Shown here piece after piece: positions 16,537 through 26,175 of a DNA stretch of 64,000 bases. The stretch comes from Psychrobacter sp. BI730 (GTDB lineage Bacteria > Pseudomonadota > Gammaproteobacteria > Pseudomonadales > Moraxellaceae). Position numbers and translations under genes: made by a program. Under the pieces are notes generated by a model. It was not told the origin of the DNA. It did no database searches and was given only the letters and a program-made list of their open reading frames with translations. The stretch spans positions 48,119 to 112,118 of the forward strand of contig NZ_JAATTV010000013.1 in the NCBI RefSeq assembly GCF_013414195.1, in the 5' to 3' direction. Position 1 is the first letter of the stretch; every line of letters begins with the position of its first letter.

Positions 16537-19506
16537 ATGAGCAATCCTAATACCGATACCAGCATTGATAGCAATGCGAAAACCAATCTGACCCAGTCTA
16601 TCCAAGCGGCGCTAAGCCAATTAGAGAGCGCCTATAATCCTGCGGAAGTCGAAGCAGGTATGTATCAAGGCTGGGAAGAAAGCGGCTATTTTCAGCCGAC
16701 TTTTGATAAAGACGAATCGTTTTCTATTGCGCTACCACCGCCAAACGTCACGGGCTCGCTACACATGGGTCACGGTTTTAACAACGCTATTATGGATGCG
16801 CTCACCCGTTATCACCGTATGGATGGCGACAATACGTTGTGGCAACCAGGTACGGATCATGCGGGTATCGCCACCCAGATGGTCGTTGAGCGTCGTCTGG
16901 AAGCGCAAGGTATCAAGCGCCGTGATATGACGCGTGCAGATTTCATCGATAAAGTATGGGAATGGAAAGAAGAGTCAGGTGGCAATATCACCAGCCAGAT
17001 TCGCCGTTTGGGCAGCTCGGTTGACTGGTCGCGTGAGCGCTTTACCATGGATGATGGCTTGTCTAATGCGGTAAAAGAAGTGTTCGTTCTTCTTTTCGAT
17101 GATGGTTTGATTTATCGTGGTAAGCGTTTGGTCAACTGGGATCCAAAGTTCCAAACCGCATTGTCTGATTTAGAAGTCGAAAACCACGACGAAAAAGGCA
17201 GCTTGTGGCATTTCCGCTATCATTTCACCGATACAGACCTAACCACCCAAGATGGTAAAAACTATCTGGTCGTCGCCACCACACGTCCTGAGACTTTGCT
17301 TGGTGATACCGCTGTCGCCGTCAATCCTAGCGACGAGCGTTATGCGCATTTAGTCGGCAAAACCATTACCTTGCCAATCACGGGTCGTATCGTGCCTATC
17401 GTCGCTGATGACTATGTCGAAAAAGACTTCGGTACGGGCTGTGTCAAAATCACCCCAGCGCACGATTTCAACGATTATGAATTGGGTCGTCGTCATAGCT
17501 TGCCATTGATTAACATCTTAGATGAGCGCGCTAATATCTTGCCAGCGATGGAAGTTTATCCTGATCTGCAAACACGTGAGCCAGAGTTAGAGACTACGCC
17601 AAGCGAGTATGCAGGACTTGAGCGTTTTGCTGCGCGTAAATTCCTTGTAGAGCAAGCAGGCGAGCAGGGCTGGTTAGAAGACATCGAAGACTACGCACTT
17701 AAAGCTCCGCGTGCTGAGCGTGGCGGCACGATCGTTGAGCCGTGGTTGACCGATCAGTGGTATGTCGCGGTCAAAGAGCTTGCCAAGCCTGCGATTGACG
17801 CAGTAGAAGACGGCAGCATCGAGTTCGTCCCTGCGCAGTACAAAAACATGTATATGGCGTGGATGACCGATCTACAAGACTGGTGTATCAGCCGTCAGCT
17901 CTGGTGGGGACATCGTATCCCTGCATGGTATGACGATGCGACAGGTGAAATCTATGTCGCCCGTGATGAGGCGGAAGTGCGCACTAAATATAACCTAAGC
18001 GATGATGTAAAACTGCGCCAAGACGATGACGTGCTTGATACGTGGTTCAGTTCTGGTCTATGGACGTTCAGTACGCTTGACTGGGCAGACGTCAACGCCG
18101 ATCCACGCGTGATGGACACCTTCCACCCAACCAGCGTGCTCGTGACAGGTTTTGACATTATCTTCTTCTGGGTTGCCCGCATGATCATGATGACTATGCA
18201 CTTCGTGAAAAACGAAGACGGCACGCCGCAAGTACCGTTTAAGACCGTCTATGTGCATGGTCTGGTACGTGATGGCAATGGTCAAAAAATGTCAAAATCA
18301 AAAGGCAACGTCTTAGATCCGATCGATCTAATCGACGGTATCGAGCTAGAAGCGCTGGTAGAAAAACGCACTAGCAATATGATGAATCCAAAAGACGCGG
18401 CCAAAATCGAAAAGCAAACGCGTAAAGAGTTCCCAGAAGGTATCCCAGCTTATGGCACCGATGCACTGCGCTTTACCTTTACCTCGCTTGCCAGTACGGG
18501 TCGCGATATCAACTTTGATCTAAAGCGTGTCGAGGGTTATCGCAACTTCTGTAATAAAATCTGGAACGCCAGCCGTTTTGTACTCATGAACTGTGTCGAT
18601 GGCGAAGGCAGTGCCAAGCCTATCGATCAAGCGGCAAACCCTGACGTTTGGGAATTACCAGAAAAATGGATCATGAGTCGTCTGAACTCTACCGTTGCCG
18701 ACATCCATCAGCATTTTGCTCAGTACCGTCTCGATATGGTCAGCCAAGATATCTATGAGTTCATCTGGAACGAATACTGTGATTGGTACGTTGAGCTTGC
18801 CAAAGCCAGCCTAAATGATGACTCAGTATCTGACGAACGTAAAGCGCAAATCCGCTATGTACTACTGCACGTACTAGAGACGGCGCTACGCTTCACCCAT
18901 CCAATCATGCCGTATCTGACTGAACAAATCTGGCAGACCATCGCGCCGCTACTGGATCGTAAAAACACCGACAGCATCGTAGTCGCTGACTATCCACAGA
19001 CCGATGCCAGCCAAATCAGTGAGCAGACCGAAGCGGATATGGCATGGCTACAAGAGCTAATCGCGAGCGTCCGTAACATCCGTGGTGAGATGAAACTGGG
19101 TAACGCGGTACGTCTGCCAGTGCTACTACAAAATGTCTCTAGCGATGAAGAGGCGCGTCTCTCACGTATCAAAAACCAGTTCAAAGCGCTTGCCAAAGTC
19201 GAGAGCTTAGAGATCGTCAAAGAAGGTGATGAAGTGCCACTATCGTCATCAAGTATGGTCGGTCAGCTACGGGTACTCGTACCGATGAAGGGACTAATTG
19301 ATCCAACGGCTGAGCTGGCACGTCTAGGCAAAGCGCATGAAAAACTACAAAAGCAAGCCGACGGTATCGCGCGCAAGCTAGGTAATGAAGGCTTTGTCAG
19401 TAAAGCACCTGCGGAAGTGGTCGATGCTGAGAAGGCGAAACTGGCTGAGCTAGAAGGGCAGTTGACGGCGATGACGGCGCAGATGGAGCAATTGAAGGCG
19501 TTGTAA
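16537..19506 (+). CDS. valS: Valyl-tRNA synthetase
   Basis: This class I synthetase charges tRNA-Val with valine. The 989 residues include the HIGH-type motif GSLHMGHG near residue 75, the editing domain with [13 protein letters not shown] and [17 protein letters not shown], the [10 protein letters not shown] segment, the KMSKS signature near residue 585, an anticodon-binding domain, and the typical C-terminal coiled coil ([26 protein letters not shown]...). The N-terminus has an extra stretch of about 30 residues rich in Asn, Asp and Thr before the usual start of the fold. An alternative downstream start is possible. A terminator follows. Confidence 0.97.
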   Translation: MSNPNTDTSIDSNAKTNLTQSIQAALSQLESAYNPAEVEAGMYQGWEESGYFQPTFDKDESFSIALPPPNVTGSLHMGHGFNNAIMDALTRYHRMDGDNTLWQPGTDHAGIATQMVVERRLEAQGIKRRDMTRADFIDKVWEWKEESGGNITSQIRRLGSSVDWSRERFTMDDGLSNAVKEVFVLLFDDGLIYRGKRLVNWDPKFQTALSDLEVENHDEKGSLWHFRYHFTDTDLTTQDGKNYLVVATTRPETLLGDTAVAVNPSDERYAHLVGKTITLPITGRIVPIVADDYVEKDFGTGCVKITPAHDFNDYELGRRHSLPLINILDERANILPAMEVYPDLQTREPELETTPSEYAGLERFAARKFLVEQAGEQGWLEDIEDYALKAPRAERGGTIVEPWLTDQWYVAVKELAKPAIDAVEDGSIEFVPAQYKNMYMAWMTDLQDWCISRQLWWGHRIPAWYDDATGEIYVARDEAEVRTKYNLSDDVKLRQDDDVLDTWFSSGLWTFSTLDWADVNADPRVMDTFHPTSVLVTGFDIIFFWVARMIMMTMHFVKNEDGTPQVPFKTVYVHGLVRDGNGQKMSKSKGNVLDPIDLIDGIELEALVEKRTSNMMNPKDAAKIEKQTRKEFPEGIPAYGTDALRFTFTSLASTGRDINFDLKRVEGYRNFCNKIWNASRFVLMNCVDGEGSAKPIDQAANPDVWELPEKWIMSRLNSTVADIHQHFAQYRLDMVSQDIYEFIWNEYCDWYVELAKASLNDDSVSDERKAQIRYVLLHVLETALRFTHPIMPYLTEQIWQTIAPLLDRKNTDSIVVADYPQTDASQISEQTEADMAWLQELIASVRNIRGEMKLGNAVRLPVLLQNVSSDEEARLSRIKNQFKALAKVESLEIVKEGDEVPLSSSSMVGQLRVLVPMKGLIDPTAELARLGKAHEKLQKQADGIARKLGNEGFVSKAPAEVVDAEKAKLAELEGQLTAMTAQMEQLKAL

Positions 19507-19642
19507 AAAAGGCAAAAGATTAGAAAGCATGGCCTCAGCATCGGAGTCCTTTAATAATGGGCAAATATGCGATGCATGGGGCGGTGCTCTTTAATGACTT
19601 AGCTCGGCGCTCGTCCCTCGCGCAAAAGCAAGCATAATAGAT

Positions 19643-19670
19643 AAGCCACCATTTTATGGTGGTTTTTTTA
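19643..19670 (+). terminator. Rho-independent terminator after valS
   Basis: AAGCCACCATTTTATGGTGG followed by seven Ts is a compact, strong terminator 140 bp after valS and just before the AT-rich kinase block. Confidence 0.85.
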
Positions 19671-19746
19671 TTTTTCTAAAAATAAGTCTACAATTATCTG
19701 TATAGTTGTATTATTAGTCAGATGTAATTCAAAAAGGAGCTTTACT

Positions 19747-20025
19747 ATGGATGAGTCATACTACAACAAATTTATAAGACTGCATGAGACAAGCGATAGT
19801 GTGGAAGCTAACGAATATCTTAAGTGCGGGTGGGTGCTATTAAATGTGGTTAAAACACAAGTTGCTGAGGAAAGTTGGAACACATATTATGTTCTTGGCT
19901 GGAATAAAAAAGTAGAAGATATTAAGCGAGGCAGGTCTTGGAAGGAAAAGTTGGATACAGATATTGAGAACTATAAAGAGGACAGAAATAAAGCTGTTTC
20001 AGATGATTTAGATAATTTGTTCTAA
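19747..20025 (+). CDS. Hypothetical 92-residue protein, AT-rich orphan
   Basis: I do not recognise this protein. It is 92 residues, soluble and charged, with a central WVLLNVVKTQVAEESWNTYYVLGW segment of beta character and a Lys/Asp/Glu-rich C-terminal helix. AAAGGAG lies 7-8 nt before the ATG, an excellent ribosome site. Its composition is more AT-rich than the flanking valS, like the kinase gene that starts 86 bp downstream on the same strand. The two may have arrived together. A role in the kinase system is possible but rests on proximity only. Confidence 0.6.
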   Translation: MDESYYNKFIRLHETSDSVEANEYLKCGWVLLNVVKTQVAEESWNTYYVLGWNKKVEDIKRGRSWKEKLDTDIENYKEDRNKAVSDDLDNLF

Positions 20026-20111
20026 TCAGTAGAAATATGTCAAAAACAGGTAACCTATATGATATGTTCTAAAAATACTAAAGGGTATCTAATTATATAA
20101 GAGCTTTAACA

Positions 20112-22010
20112 ATGAATTTTGAAAATGTAGAAGCTGGCAACTTAATGAAGGTAAATGATATCAACTGGATTTTAGAAGAACAGATAGGAACAGGCGGTAA
20201 TGGAGTAGTTTGGTCCGCTTCAAGAGAGGGTTCGAAGTCTGAAAAGATAGCCATTAAATTTGTTAATTGTGGAAGTAAAAATAAAAACAAATGGAAGAGG
20301 TTTGAAAGGGAGGTTACTACTCAATCAAGTTTCGAACATCAATCAATTATGTCTATCTACGATTATGATAAATCTGGAACCAACTGTTGGCTCTCAATGC
20401 CTATCTGCAATTCTGCTTCTCGCCTATTAAACAATAAAAATGCTACACAAATATGCGATGAATATCTAAATATTGTCTCTGCTGTAAAGTATATTCATAA
20501 TAAAGGTATGGCTCATAGAGATATTAAACCTGACAACATACTTAGCCTAGACGAAAAACTTTTTTTAGCAGATTTTGGTTTAATATCAACTCCTCTAAGA
20601 ACTGAAAATAGACGCATTACTAAAGTTAAAGATAGTATTGGTAATTTTGCAACTATCGCTCCTGAACTGAGGTATGTCAAAGATATTAATGATGATTTTA
20701 GACCAGCGGATATTTATTCCTTAGGTGTAACGCTATGGATGTTTCTGAGTAAGGACGACAATGGATTTGATGGGCAGTATGCTAGTTGGGCTAAAGATAA
20801 GATGGATATAGCTTTAGAAGATGAACGCTTAGAATTGAAAAGCTTGCATGAACTACTTGAGAGAGCTACAGAAAATAATTCTAATCTAAGACCAAGTATT
20901 GAAGAGTTTGAAGCCAAATTAATAAAATGGATAGAAGCAACTAAGGACTTTGCTGCTCTTATATCTTCAAAATGGACGAATCTTCAGGAAGAGTTAAACC
21001 CATATAAGGCTCATTACTTAGTATTTAACGATATAGATGCTATTGTTTCTGTTTTAAATAAAATTGTTCGAAATGATACAGCTGTCCATCATTGTTTTCT
21101 ACCTAGGATGGGTGGACTAGATTTGCTCAAAGCTGAGGTTAAAGATAATAGAGAAGTAAGGCTATCAATGAATAGTGGCGCTATCTACGATTGTCTCCCA
21201 AAGGCACTGCATTATATTAATTACCTATATAAGCCATCAGAAAGCTATTTTTTTCTTGAAACGCAACCAATTAAAAAGCCTATTAATTCGGAATCATATG
21301 GAAACGATAAGGTGGTAGAGTACACAGAATTTAAAAATGGTGACTTGACGTTTGGTGAAGTGCGTAATGATGGTATCTGGCAAGGAAAACATATTCCTAA
21401 TGAAATTAAAAGCGTTACTAGAGTATATGAAGGTAGTTTCCTTTTTGTTTCTAGGCATTCTTTATATAATTTATTCCGTCCCACATATGATGGCAGACAT
21501 TCAGAAATGGGCTTTGATAAATTTCGAAGTTGTTATCCAAAACCTTATTCAGAAGTACATATTAAACCTGAACCGCCACAATTTCTAGAAAATGATAGTA
21601 TTTGGGAAAATGACCCAGAGTTTTATATATATTTGAATTCATTAGATGTACCAAGGATACTATTATTATTAGAGAAATGGCCTACTGATGAAAAGAGTGA
21701 TGATAACGAATGGGGAATTATAGGCTCAGGGAGTTTGTTTAAATTTGCTATAGATCATTTATCTGCAGATTTTAGCTTTCTAGAAGAGTTGAATCGCAAA
21801 GAGCTATTAGAGCTAGTTTCCATCATGTACCTAGGTAGCGATACCCATGGCAAAAGAACCACACTAGATATATGGAATCTTCACCTAAAACATATGAGCA
21901 AAGAATCAGACGAAGAGTTGATAAGAATTATTAGAGATAAATCACCTACTTCAAAAACTTATATTTATGAAGGTTTAAGGTCTTTAGGAGCAGAGCAAGC
22001 TGACTATTAA
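20112..22010 (+). CDS. Serine/threonine protein kinase (Hanks type) with long unknown C-terminal region
   Basis: This is a 632-residue protein. The N-terminal kinase domain (about residues 18-275) has the full motif set: glycine loop GTGGNG (26-31), VAIK-type Lys49, helix-C Glu (65 or 67), HRD at 135-137 with Lys139 and Asn142, DFG at 154-156, and APE at 183-185 (IAPELRY). It therefore looks catalytically competent. The remaining 350 residues show no domain I recognise and no transmembrane helix, unlike PknB-type receptors. Codon use stands out: AGA/AGG for Arg and ATA for Ile are frequent, unlike neighbouring genes, which suggests recent transfer. It ends 56 bp before a TerF-like gene on the same strand. 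Kinases associated with Ter/vWA genes are known in stress or phage-response contexts. Confidence 0.88.
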   Translation: MNFENVEAGNLMKVNDINWILEEQIGTGGNGVVWSASREGSKSEKIAIKFVNCGSKNKNKWKRFEREVTTQSSFEHQSIMSIYDYDKSGTNCWLSMPICNSASRLLNNKNATQICDEYLNIVSAVKYIHNKGMAHRDIKPDNILSLDEKLFLADFGLISTPLRTENRRITKVKDSIGNFATIAPELRYVKDINDDFRPADIYSLGVTLWMFLSKDDNGFDGQYASWAKDKMDIALEDERLELKSLHELLERATENNSNLRPSIEEFEAKLIKWIEATKDFAALISSKWTNLQEELNPYKAHYLVFNDIDAIVSVLNKIVRNDTAVHHCFLPRMGGLDLLKAEVKDNREVRLSMNSGAIYDCLPKALHYINYLYKPSESYFFLETQPIKKPINSESYGNDKVVEYTEFKNGDLTFGEVRNDGIWQGKHIPNEIKSVTRVYEGSFLFVSRHSLYNLFRPTYDGRHSEMGFDKFRSCYPKPYSEVHIKPEPPQFLENDSIWENDPEFYIYLNSLDVPRILLLLEKWPTDEKSDDNEWGIIGSGSLFKFAIDHLSADFSFLEELNRKELLELVSIMYLGSDTHGKRTTLDIWNLHLKHMSKESDEELIRIIRDKSPTSKTYIYEGLRSLGAEQADY

Positions 22011-22066
22011 AAATAACGATAAAACTTAGGCTTCTGAAGAGCTTTTGTATGAATAAGAGGAATACC

Positions 22067-23359
22067 ATGAACCATCTCACCGTCGGACAACGCGCACCTT
22101 TAAGCAACCTTGCTATTGACGATACCGCACCAATCACGCTCAAATTCACTCGCCAAAGCTCAATAGAGATGGACATCAGCTGCTTTGCCTTAGATGCAGC
22201 GGGCAAACTGATCAATGATGATTACATGGTGTTTTATAATCAGCCAACCTCACCGTGCGAGCAAATCAAGCTCACCCATTACGAGTCGCAGCCAACGGCG
22301 AATAAAGGCATCCAAGCCGAGTTTGAAGTTAATTTATCCAAACTGGCTACTGATATAGACAGCTTGTTTTTTGTATTATCAGCCGACACGCCGCTGAATC
22401 AAATTCAATCATTAGAGATTGGCATTTGGCAGCAGTCGCAAAAAGTACAGGCAGAGTATCAAGCAGCAGACTTTGCCCAGCAGCAAGCCAGTATGCTAAT
22501 GCAGCTTTATCGTAAAAGTGGCGTTTGGCGAGTATCCAACGTCGCGCAAGGCTTTAATGGTGGACTTGCCGCCATCGTGCAGCATTTCGGTGGTGACGTA
22601 GAAGAGAGTAGCTCTACAGTAGAAGAGACCGCCACGCCAGTTCAAACAAAGCCATCGCTAGAAAAGGTGATACTAGACAAAGCGCCAAAACTGGTCAATC
22701 TGGCCAAAAAAGCCACAATATCGCTTGAGAAACGCCAATTACAACAATTAACGGCAAAAGTGGCGTTGGTGCTAGACGCCTCAGGGTCAATGAATAGACA
22801 GTACAAAAAAGGCCGTGTGCAAGAGGTGGTCAATCGCATATTGCCATTGGCAGTGAGCTTCGATGACGACCAAGCACTAGACTGCTGGGCGTTTGCCCGA
22901 GATCCGCAGTATTTGGGCGAGATTGGACTGAGCAACTATGACGGTTTTATCAATAATGCTCATGGTGGCTGGCGCAAATGGGCACTTGGCCCGCGCATTA
23001 ATAATGAAGCAGAAGTCATGAAAGCCGTGACGGAGTTTTATCAAAAGGACGGCTTGGATGTGCCCGTATACGTGCTATTTATCAGTGATGGCGGGGTGAA
23101 TGACAATCGCGGTATCACCAGAGTCATGACGGAAGCCGCAAAACTGCCGATATTTTGGCAATTTGTGGGCTTAGGTGGTCGTGGTTATGGCATCCTCAAA
23201 AAACTAGACGATATGACAGGGCGCGTGATTGATAATTGCGACTTTTTTGAACTCGATGATTTGGATGATATCAGCGAAGAAGCCTTGTATGAAAACATGC
23301 TAGAAGAGTTCCCAATGTGGCTAAAAGAAGCCAAGCAGCTTGGTATCGTACAGCAATAA
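22067..23359 (+). CDS. terF: TerF-like protein: TerD domain fused to von Willebrand A domain
   Basis: This is a 430-residue protein. Residues about 1-180 form a TerD-type calcium-binding domain (PITLKFTRQSSIEMDISCFALDAAGKLINDDYMVFYNQPTSP, then SLEIGIWQQSQ and the final GVWRVSNVAQGFNGGLAAIVQHFG). A linker of about 45 residues leads to a C-terminal vWA domain with an intact metal site, DASGSM at residues 237-242, plus the downstream FISDGG motif. This is the TerF architecture of tellurite/stress (ter) systems. The start at 22067 is chosen because AGAGG sits 7 nt upstream. An ATG 18 nt earlier has no such site. Other ter genes (terB, terC, terZ) are absent here. Composition is like the core genome, unlike the adjacent kinase. 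Confidence 0.85.
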   Translation: MNHLTVGQRAPLSNLAIDDTAPITLKFTRQSSIEMDISCFALDAAGKLINDDYMVFYNQPTSPCEQIKLTHYESQPTANKGIQAEFEVNLSKLATDIDSLFFVLSADTPLNQIQSLEIGIWQQSQKVQAEYQAADFAQQQASMLMQLYRKSGVWRVSNVAQGFNGGLAAIVQHFGGDVEESSSTVEETATPVQTKPSLEKVILDKAPKLVNLAKKATISLEKRQLQQLTAKVALVLDASGSMNRQYKKGRVQEVVNRILPLAVSFDDDQALDCWAFARDPQYLGEIGLSNYDGFINNAHGGWRKWALGPRINNEAEVMKAVTEFYQKDGLDVPVYVLFISDGGVNDNRGITRVMTEAAKLPIFWQFVGLGGRGYGILKKLDDMTGRVIDNCDFFELDDLDDISEEALYENMLEEFPMWLKEAKQLGIVQQ

Positions 23360-23384
23360 TTTTATAATTCGATTACAGCTAAAT

Positions 23385-23421
23385 AAAAAACCGCCACAGC
23401 AAATGCTATAGCGGTTTTTTA
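23385..23421. terminator. Bidirectional terminator between terF and the THI5-like gene
   Basis: AAAAAACCGC pairs with GCGGTTTTTT around a short loop. A and T tracts flank it on both sides and it lies between convergent genes. Confidence 0.85.
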
Positions 23422-23451
23422 TTATTCAAAATATTGTAACTTCTAAAATGT

Positions 23452-24348
23452 CTACAGCGCCCAAAGCGACTGATACTGCTCATCAGTCAACGTCACGATA
23501 TCGATTTCGACCAGCATCTCACGCAGCTCTTCCCACTTACTTGCACTTGGTTTGATTGGCGTGATTAATCTACCCAGCGTATTATCAATGATCGCATCCA
23601 TCAGTGTATCTGCTTCGGTTTTACTATAGTCGTAATACATACGGTGAGCGGTGGCTGGCTCGTTTTTGCACAGTTCTGTCATTTGGTTGGTCACTTGGAT
23701 AAAGGCATCTATCGCATCCTTTTTCGCGCTATAGATCTCATCCGTCGTGAGAATCTCTAACGCTGAAAAGTTTGGATAAGGTGACAGATGCTGATCGATA
23801 AACGTAAAGTCCAACCCTTCATGAGTCGCTTCCACGCCTTCAAAATTATAAAAGCACAGCCATGCACCATCGAGGCTTGGGTCTTCTTGCAGGTTTTTTA
23901 TATGATAAAAGTCTTTTTGTACAAAGGTCACATTATCACGGCTGATAGTAAAGCCGTTTTTTTTGGCATAGCGAGCCAATATCTCAAAGCCAATACGATT
24001 GGTCTTTTCTTCAGCGGCAGGGGTGCAGATGCGGATTGGTTGATTGTTTTTTAATTTGTCCATGCTAGCGCGCTGCATCAATATGCCGCCATCGGTCTCA
24101 AAAAAACAGCCAAGCGCACGCAGATTAGGCGCGTAATGCTCAAACAGATGAATCGGCTCATTTATATGCAGATCGATGCTCTGGTTCTGTAATTCGGCAA
24201 AGCCATCATAGTGGTCATCTGGCTCGACAATGGTGATATCAAGCCCTGCTTGCTCATATGCGCCCGTGGTCACACCAGCGATAAAGGGTAGGTGATCAGG
24301 GTTTAAAAACCATTCGAGGGTCAGAGTAAGTTTGGTGGTCGGCTGCAT
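23452..24348 (-). CDS. NMT1/THI5-like protein, riboswitch-controlled, no signal peptide
   Basis: This is a 298-residue protein of the periplasmic-binding fold in the NMT1/THI5-like family: LTLEWFLNPDHLPFIAGVTTGAYEQAGLDITIVEPDD at the N-terminus, then a IDLHINEPIHLFEH segment. Family members are either thiamine-precursor binding proteins of ABC importers (ThiY) or the HMP-phosphate synthase Thi5. There is no signal peptide or lipobox, so it appears cytoplasmic, and no permease or ATPase gene is adjacent. The yeast Thi5 cysteine cluster (CCCFC) is not visible, and by eye the PLP-lysine position reads Asn while the nearby His is kept. A TPP riboswitch lies 180 nt upstream. The start at 24348 follows AAAGGAAA. 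The exact activity is open. Confidence 0.8.
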   Translation of the reverse strand: MQPTTKLTLTLEWFLNPDHLPFIAGVTTGAYEQAGLDITIVEPDDHYDGFAELQNQSIDLHINEPIHLFEHYAPNLRALGCFFETDGGILMQRASMDKLKNNQPIRICTPAAEEKTNRIGFEILARYAKKNGFTISRDNVTFVQKDFYHIKNLQEDPSLDGAWLCFYNFEGVEATHEGLDFTFIDQHLSPYPNFSALEILTTDEIYSAKKDAIDAFIQVTNQMTELCKNEPATAHRMYYDYSKTEADTLMDAIIDNTLGRLITPIKPSASKWEELREMLVEIDIVTLTDEQYQSLWAL

Positions 24349-24531
24349 GGTTGTTTCCTTTTTAGGTATGGAAAACAATCAGACTGATACGATTAAGGTA
24401 AAACAAGAAAGGCCAAATAAGAAAGGTAAAGTCTCGATGCTAACTATCAGATGCTCGGCGTTTGATATGGTTATTACCAGTACATCATCTATAGACTGCG
24501 CTTATTTATAGACCTCTGAGGGCGTGTCATG

Positions 24532-24631
24532 CTTGTTTCCTACGTCAGTGCTAACTGTTTCAGGTTCACGGGTGTGTCTCAGCGATGATGTGGGCTGTGT
24601 CTACAGCGTTAAATCAAAGCACCCCGACAAG
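24532..24631 (-). promoter_or_regulatory. TPP (THI-box) riboswitch
   Basis: On the minus strand this stretch carries the conserved THI-box elements in order: GGGGTGC (24625-24619), GCTGAGACACACCC, TGAACCTGAAACAGTTAGCA and ACGTAGGAAAC. The closing P1 stem pairs CTTGT (24631-24627) with ACAAG (24536-24532). It is oriented toward the NMT1/THI5-like gene. The 183-nt stretch between aptamer and start codon has no obvious terminator with a T run, so control may act on translation or by an unrecognised structure. TPP binding normally turns such genes off. Confidence 0.9.
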
Positions 24632-25059
24632 ATTGATTGGTATTGCATTATTTCTGAGTAGTACTGCTGTTTTTGATCAGTACTGCGAATGGCTATTATC
24701 GATAGCTAATGCGTCATCATAGACGACTTACGAGACGTGATGCAAGCGTATCGGGAAAGACGATGGCAGGTGATGACTGGTGTTCGTTAACCGCTCTTTA
24801 TGATAGCTGTTGTTTATCACGGCTTTTTATAAGCGCTTTCAATCAATGTATTAATAAAAGAGTGCAGCATTTATTATTGGTACTTACCCAATTACTAACC
24901 AAACATACCTATCAATAGCAAAAACCTTATATAAATAGTCTTGAGCGCAGACGGGCGATTTTGCATGATTAGCCTTCTATGCCGCTGCTTATATAATAGG
25001 CGCTACTCTAGACAATTTACATTTGGCATAACTGACAACTTACACGACCGACAACTTAT
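24632..25059. other. Intergenic region upstream of the riboswitch and DUF454 gene
   Basis: This is about 430 bp between the TPP riboswitch (minus) and the DUF454 gene (plus). It must hold both promoters. A 69-codon open frame at 24709-24918 has no ribosome site and an unnatural composition. Nothing else was recognised. Confidence 0.4.
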
Positions 25060-25482
25060 ATGACCGACAATAAAAAAGCGTTCTATTACCGACCCAAGAC
25101 TGATCAATCCAACAGCCCAATGCTGCGTTGGACCTTTGTGACGCTTGGTTGGTTGTTTTTTATCTTGGGTATTATCGGTATATTGCTGCCAGTGATGCCT
25201 ACAGCGCCTTTTATTCTGCTAGCAGCAGGCTGCTGGGCGCGTAGTTCTCGACGCTTTCATTTTTGGCTGATTAATCATAAATACTTTGGTAAATTCGTCC
25301 GTGATTGGGAAGAGAATCATGCCGTTCCGCTTTATGCCAAGTGTTTAGCGACGATTATGATGGCAGCATCGACAATTATGTTATTTTATCGTTTGCCTGC
25401 CGATATGATGTGGATGGCATGGGCGGTAGCCGCTGTCTGTAGTGGGGTAGCGATATATTTGTTCCGTTTACCAAATGCTTAA
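25060..25482 (+). CDS. DUF454 (YbaN-family) inner-membrane protein
   Basis: This is a 140-residue membrane protein with three or four helices. The DUF454 signature is clear: FVTLGWLFFILGIIGILLPVMPTAPFILLAAGCWARSSRRFHFWLINHKYFGKFVRDWEE near residues 26-86. E. coli YbaN belongs here. The function is unknown. The ATG lacks an evident ribosome site, and the repeat ACAACTTATATGACCGACAA-like sequence just before it occurs twice, which leaves the start slightly uncertain. The first 20 residues are polar. Confidence 0.85.
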   Translation: MTDNKKAFYYRPKTDQSNSPMLRWTFVTLGWLFFILGIIGILLPVMPTAPFILLAAGCWARSSRRFHFWLINHKYFGKFVRDWEENHAVPLYAKCLATIMMAASTIMLFYRLPADMMWMAWAVAAVCSGVAIYLFRLPNA

Positions 25483-25549
25483 ATCCGTTGCAATTTGCGC
25501 CAAAATCAGCCAATAAACGGCTCTGGTTACACGAAACATGAGATAAGAC

Positions 25550-25578
25550 TTGCGATACTGGGATGTACCCCTTATAAT
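25550..25578 (+). promoter_or_regulatory. Sigma-70 promoter of the csp gene
   Basis: TTGCGA (25550-25555) and a perfect TATAAT (25573-25578) are separated by exactly 17 bp. Transcription would start near 25585, leaving an untranslated leader of about 140 nt before the cold-shock gene. Long leaders of this kind act as thermosensors in cspA-type genes. Confidence 0.7.
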
Positions 25579-25725
25579 ACGCCCAAGCTTAAGAGCAGTT
25601 CTGCACCAAATCATTACCTCGTAGTATTAGTTATAATCCTTCGTTTTAATATTTATCGTTCAGTAGCTATTTGCAAGCGTTACCGGTCACTAGACCATTA
25701 ATAAATTTAAAAGTAGGATTATACT

Positions 25726-25935
25726 ATGTCAGACGTTCAAAAAGGTACAGTTAAGTGGTTCAACGAAGCTAAAGGCTTTGGTTTCATCGCTCCAGAAACT
25801 GGCGCAGACGTTTTTGCTCATTACAGCGAAATTACTGGTTCAGGTTTCAAAACTTTGGCTGAAGGCCAAGAAGTTGAGTTCACTGTAACTCAAGGCCAAA
25901 AAGGCCCACAAGCACATAACATCGTTGCTATCTAA
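25726..25935 (+). CDS. CspA-family cold-shock protein
   Basis: This is a 69-residue single cold-shock domain that binds single-stranded RNA/DNA and melts mRNA structure. RNP1 KGFGFIAPE (residues about 16-24) and RNP2 DVFAHYSEI are intact, with the usual [11 protein letters not shown] start. His in place of the more common Val-Phe-Val-His pattern (VFAHY) is a normal Moraxellaceae-type variant. TAGGA lies 7 nt before the ATG. A consensus promoter sits about 150 bp upstream and a UUCG-capped terminator follows, so the unit is monocistronic with a long leader. This fits cold-induced expression in a cold-living organism. Confidence 0.96.
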   Translation: MSDVQKGTVKWFNEAKGFGFIAPETGADVFAHYSEITGSGFKTLAEGQEVEFTVTQGQKGPQAHNIVAI

Positions 25936-25973
25936 TTTGTCTTTATAGACAGATAGATGAATAGATGTAGAAA

Positions 25974-26000
25974 AGCGAACCTTCGGGTTCGTTTTTTTTC
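25974..26000 (+). terminator. UUCG-capped terminator of the csp gene
   Basis: GCGAACC-TTCG-GGTTCGT is a seven-base-pair stem closed by the very stable C(UUCG)G tetraloop and followed by eight Ts. Confidence 0.92.
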
Positions 26001-26093
26001 GTCTGCGATTGAATATTTAAGATATGAGTACTTAAGCGAGTAGAAGTCTTATTTGAAAGGTTTTAACTAATCATATTAGACCGCGACTAATGC

Positions 26094-26132
26094 AAAAAGG
26101 CCTCTAGCTATTTATAACTAGAGGCCTTTTAT
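26094..26132. terminator. Bidirectional terminator downstream of yeiH
   Basis: AAAAGGCCTCTAG pairs with CTAGAGGCCTTTT in a long stem with A and T tracts on both sides, between the csp gene and the minus-strand yeiH. Confidence 0.88.
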
Positions 26133-26175
26133 GTTGTGCAATCACATCAGCAGTTAAGAATGGACATTTAGCTTA

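Noticed and set aside
22049..22066. Upstream ATG of terF
   Set aside because: AGAGG is placed for the ATG at 22067. The earlier ATG has none.
24709..24918. 69-codon frame upstream of the DUF454 gene
   Set aside because: No ribosome site, odd composition rich in Leu, Arg and Cys, and it lies in a promoter region.
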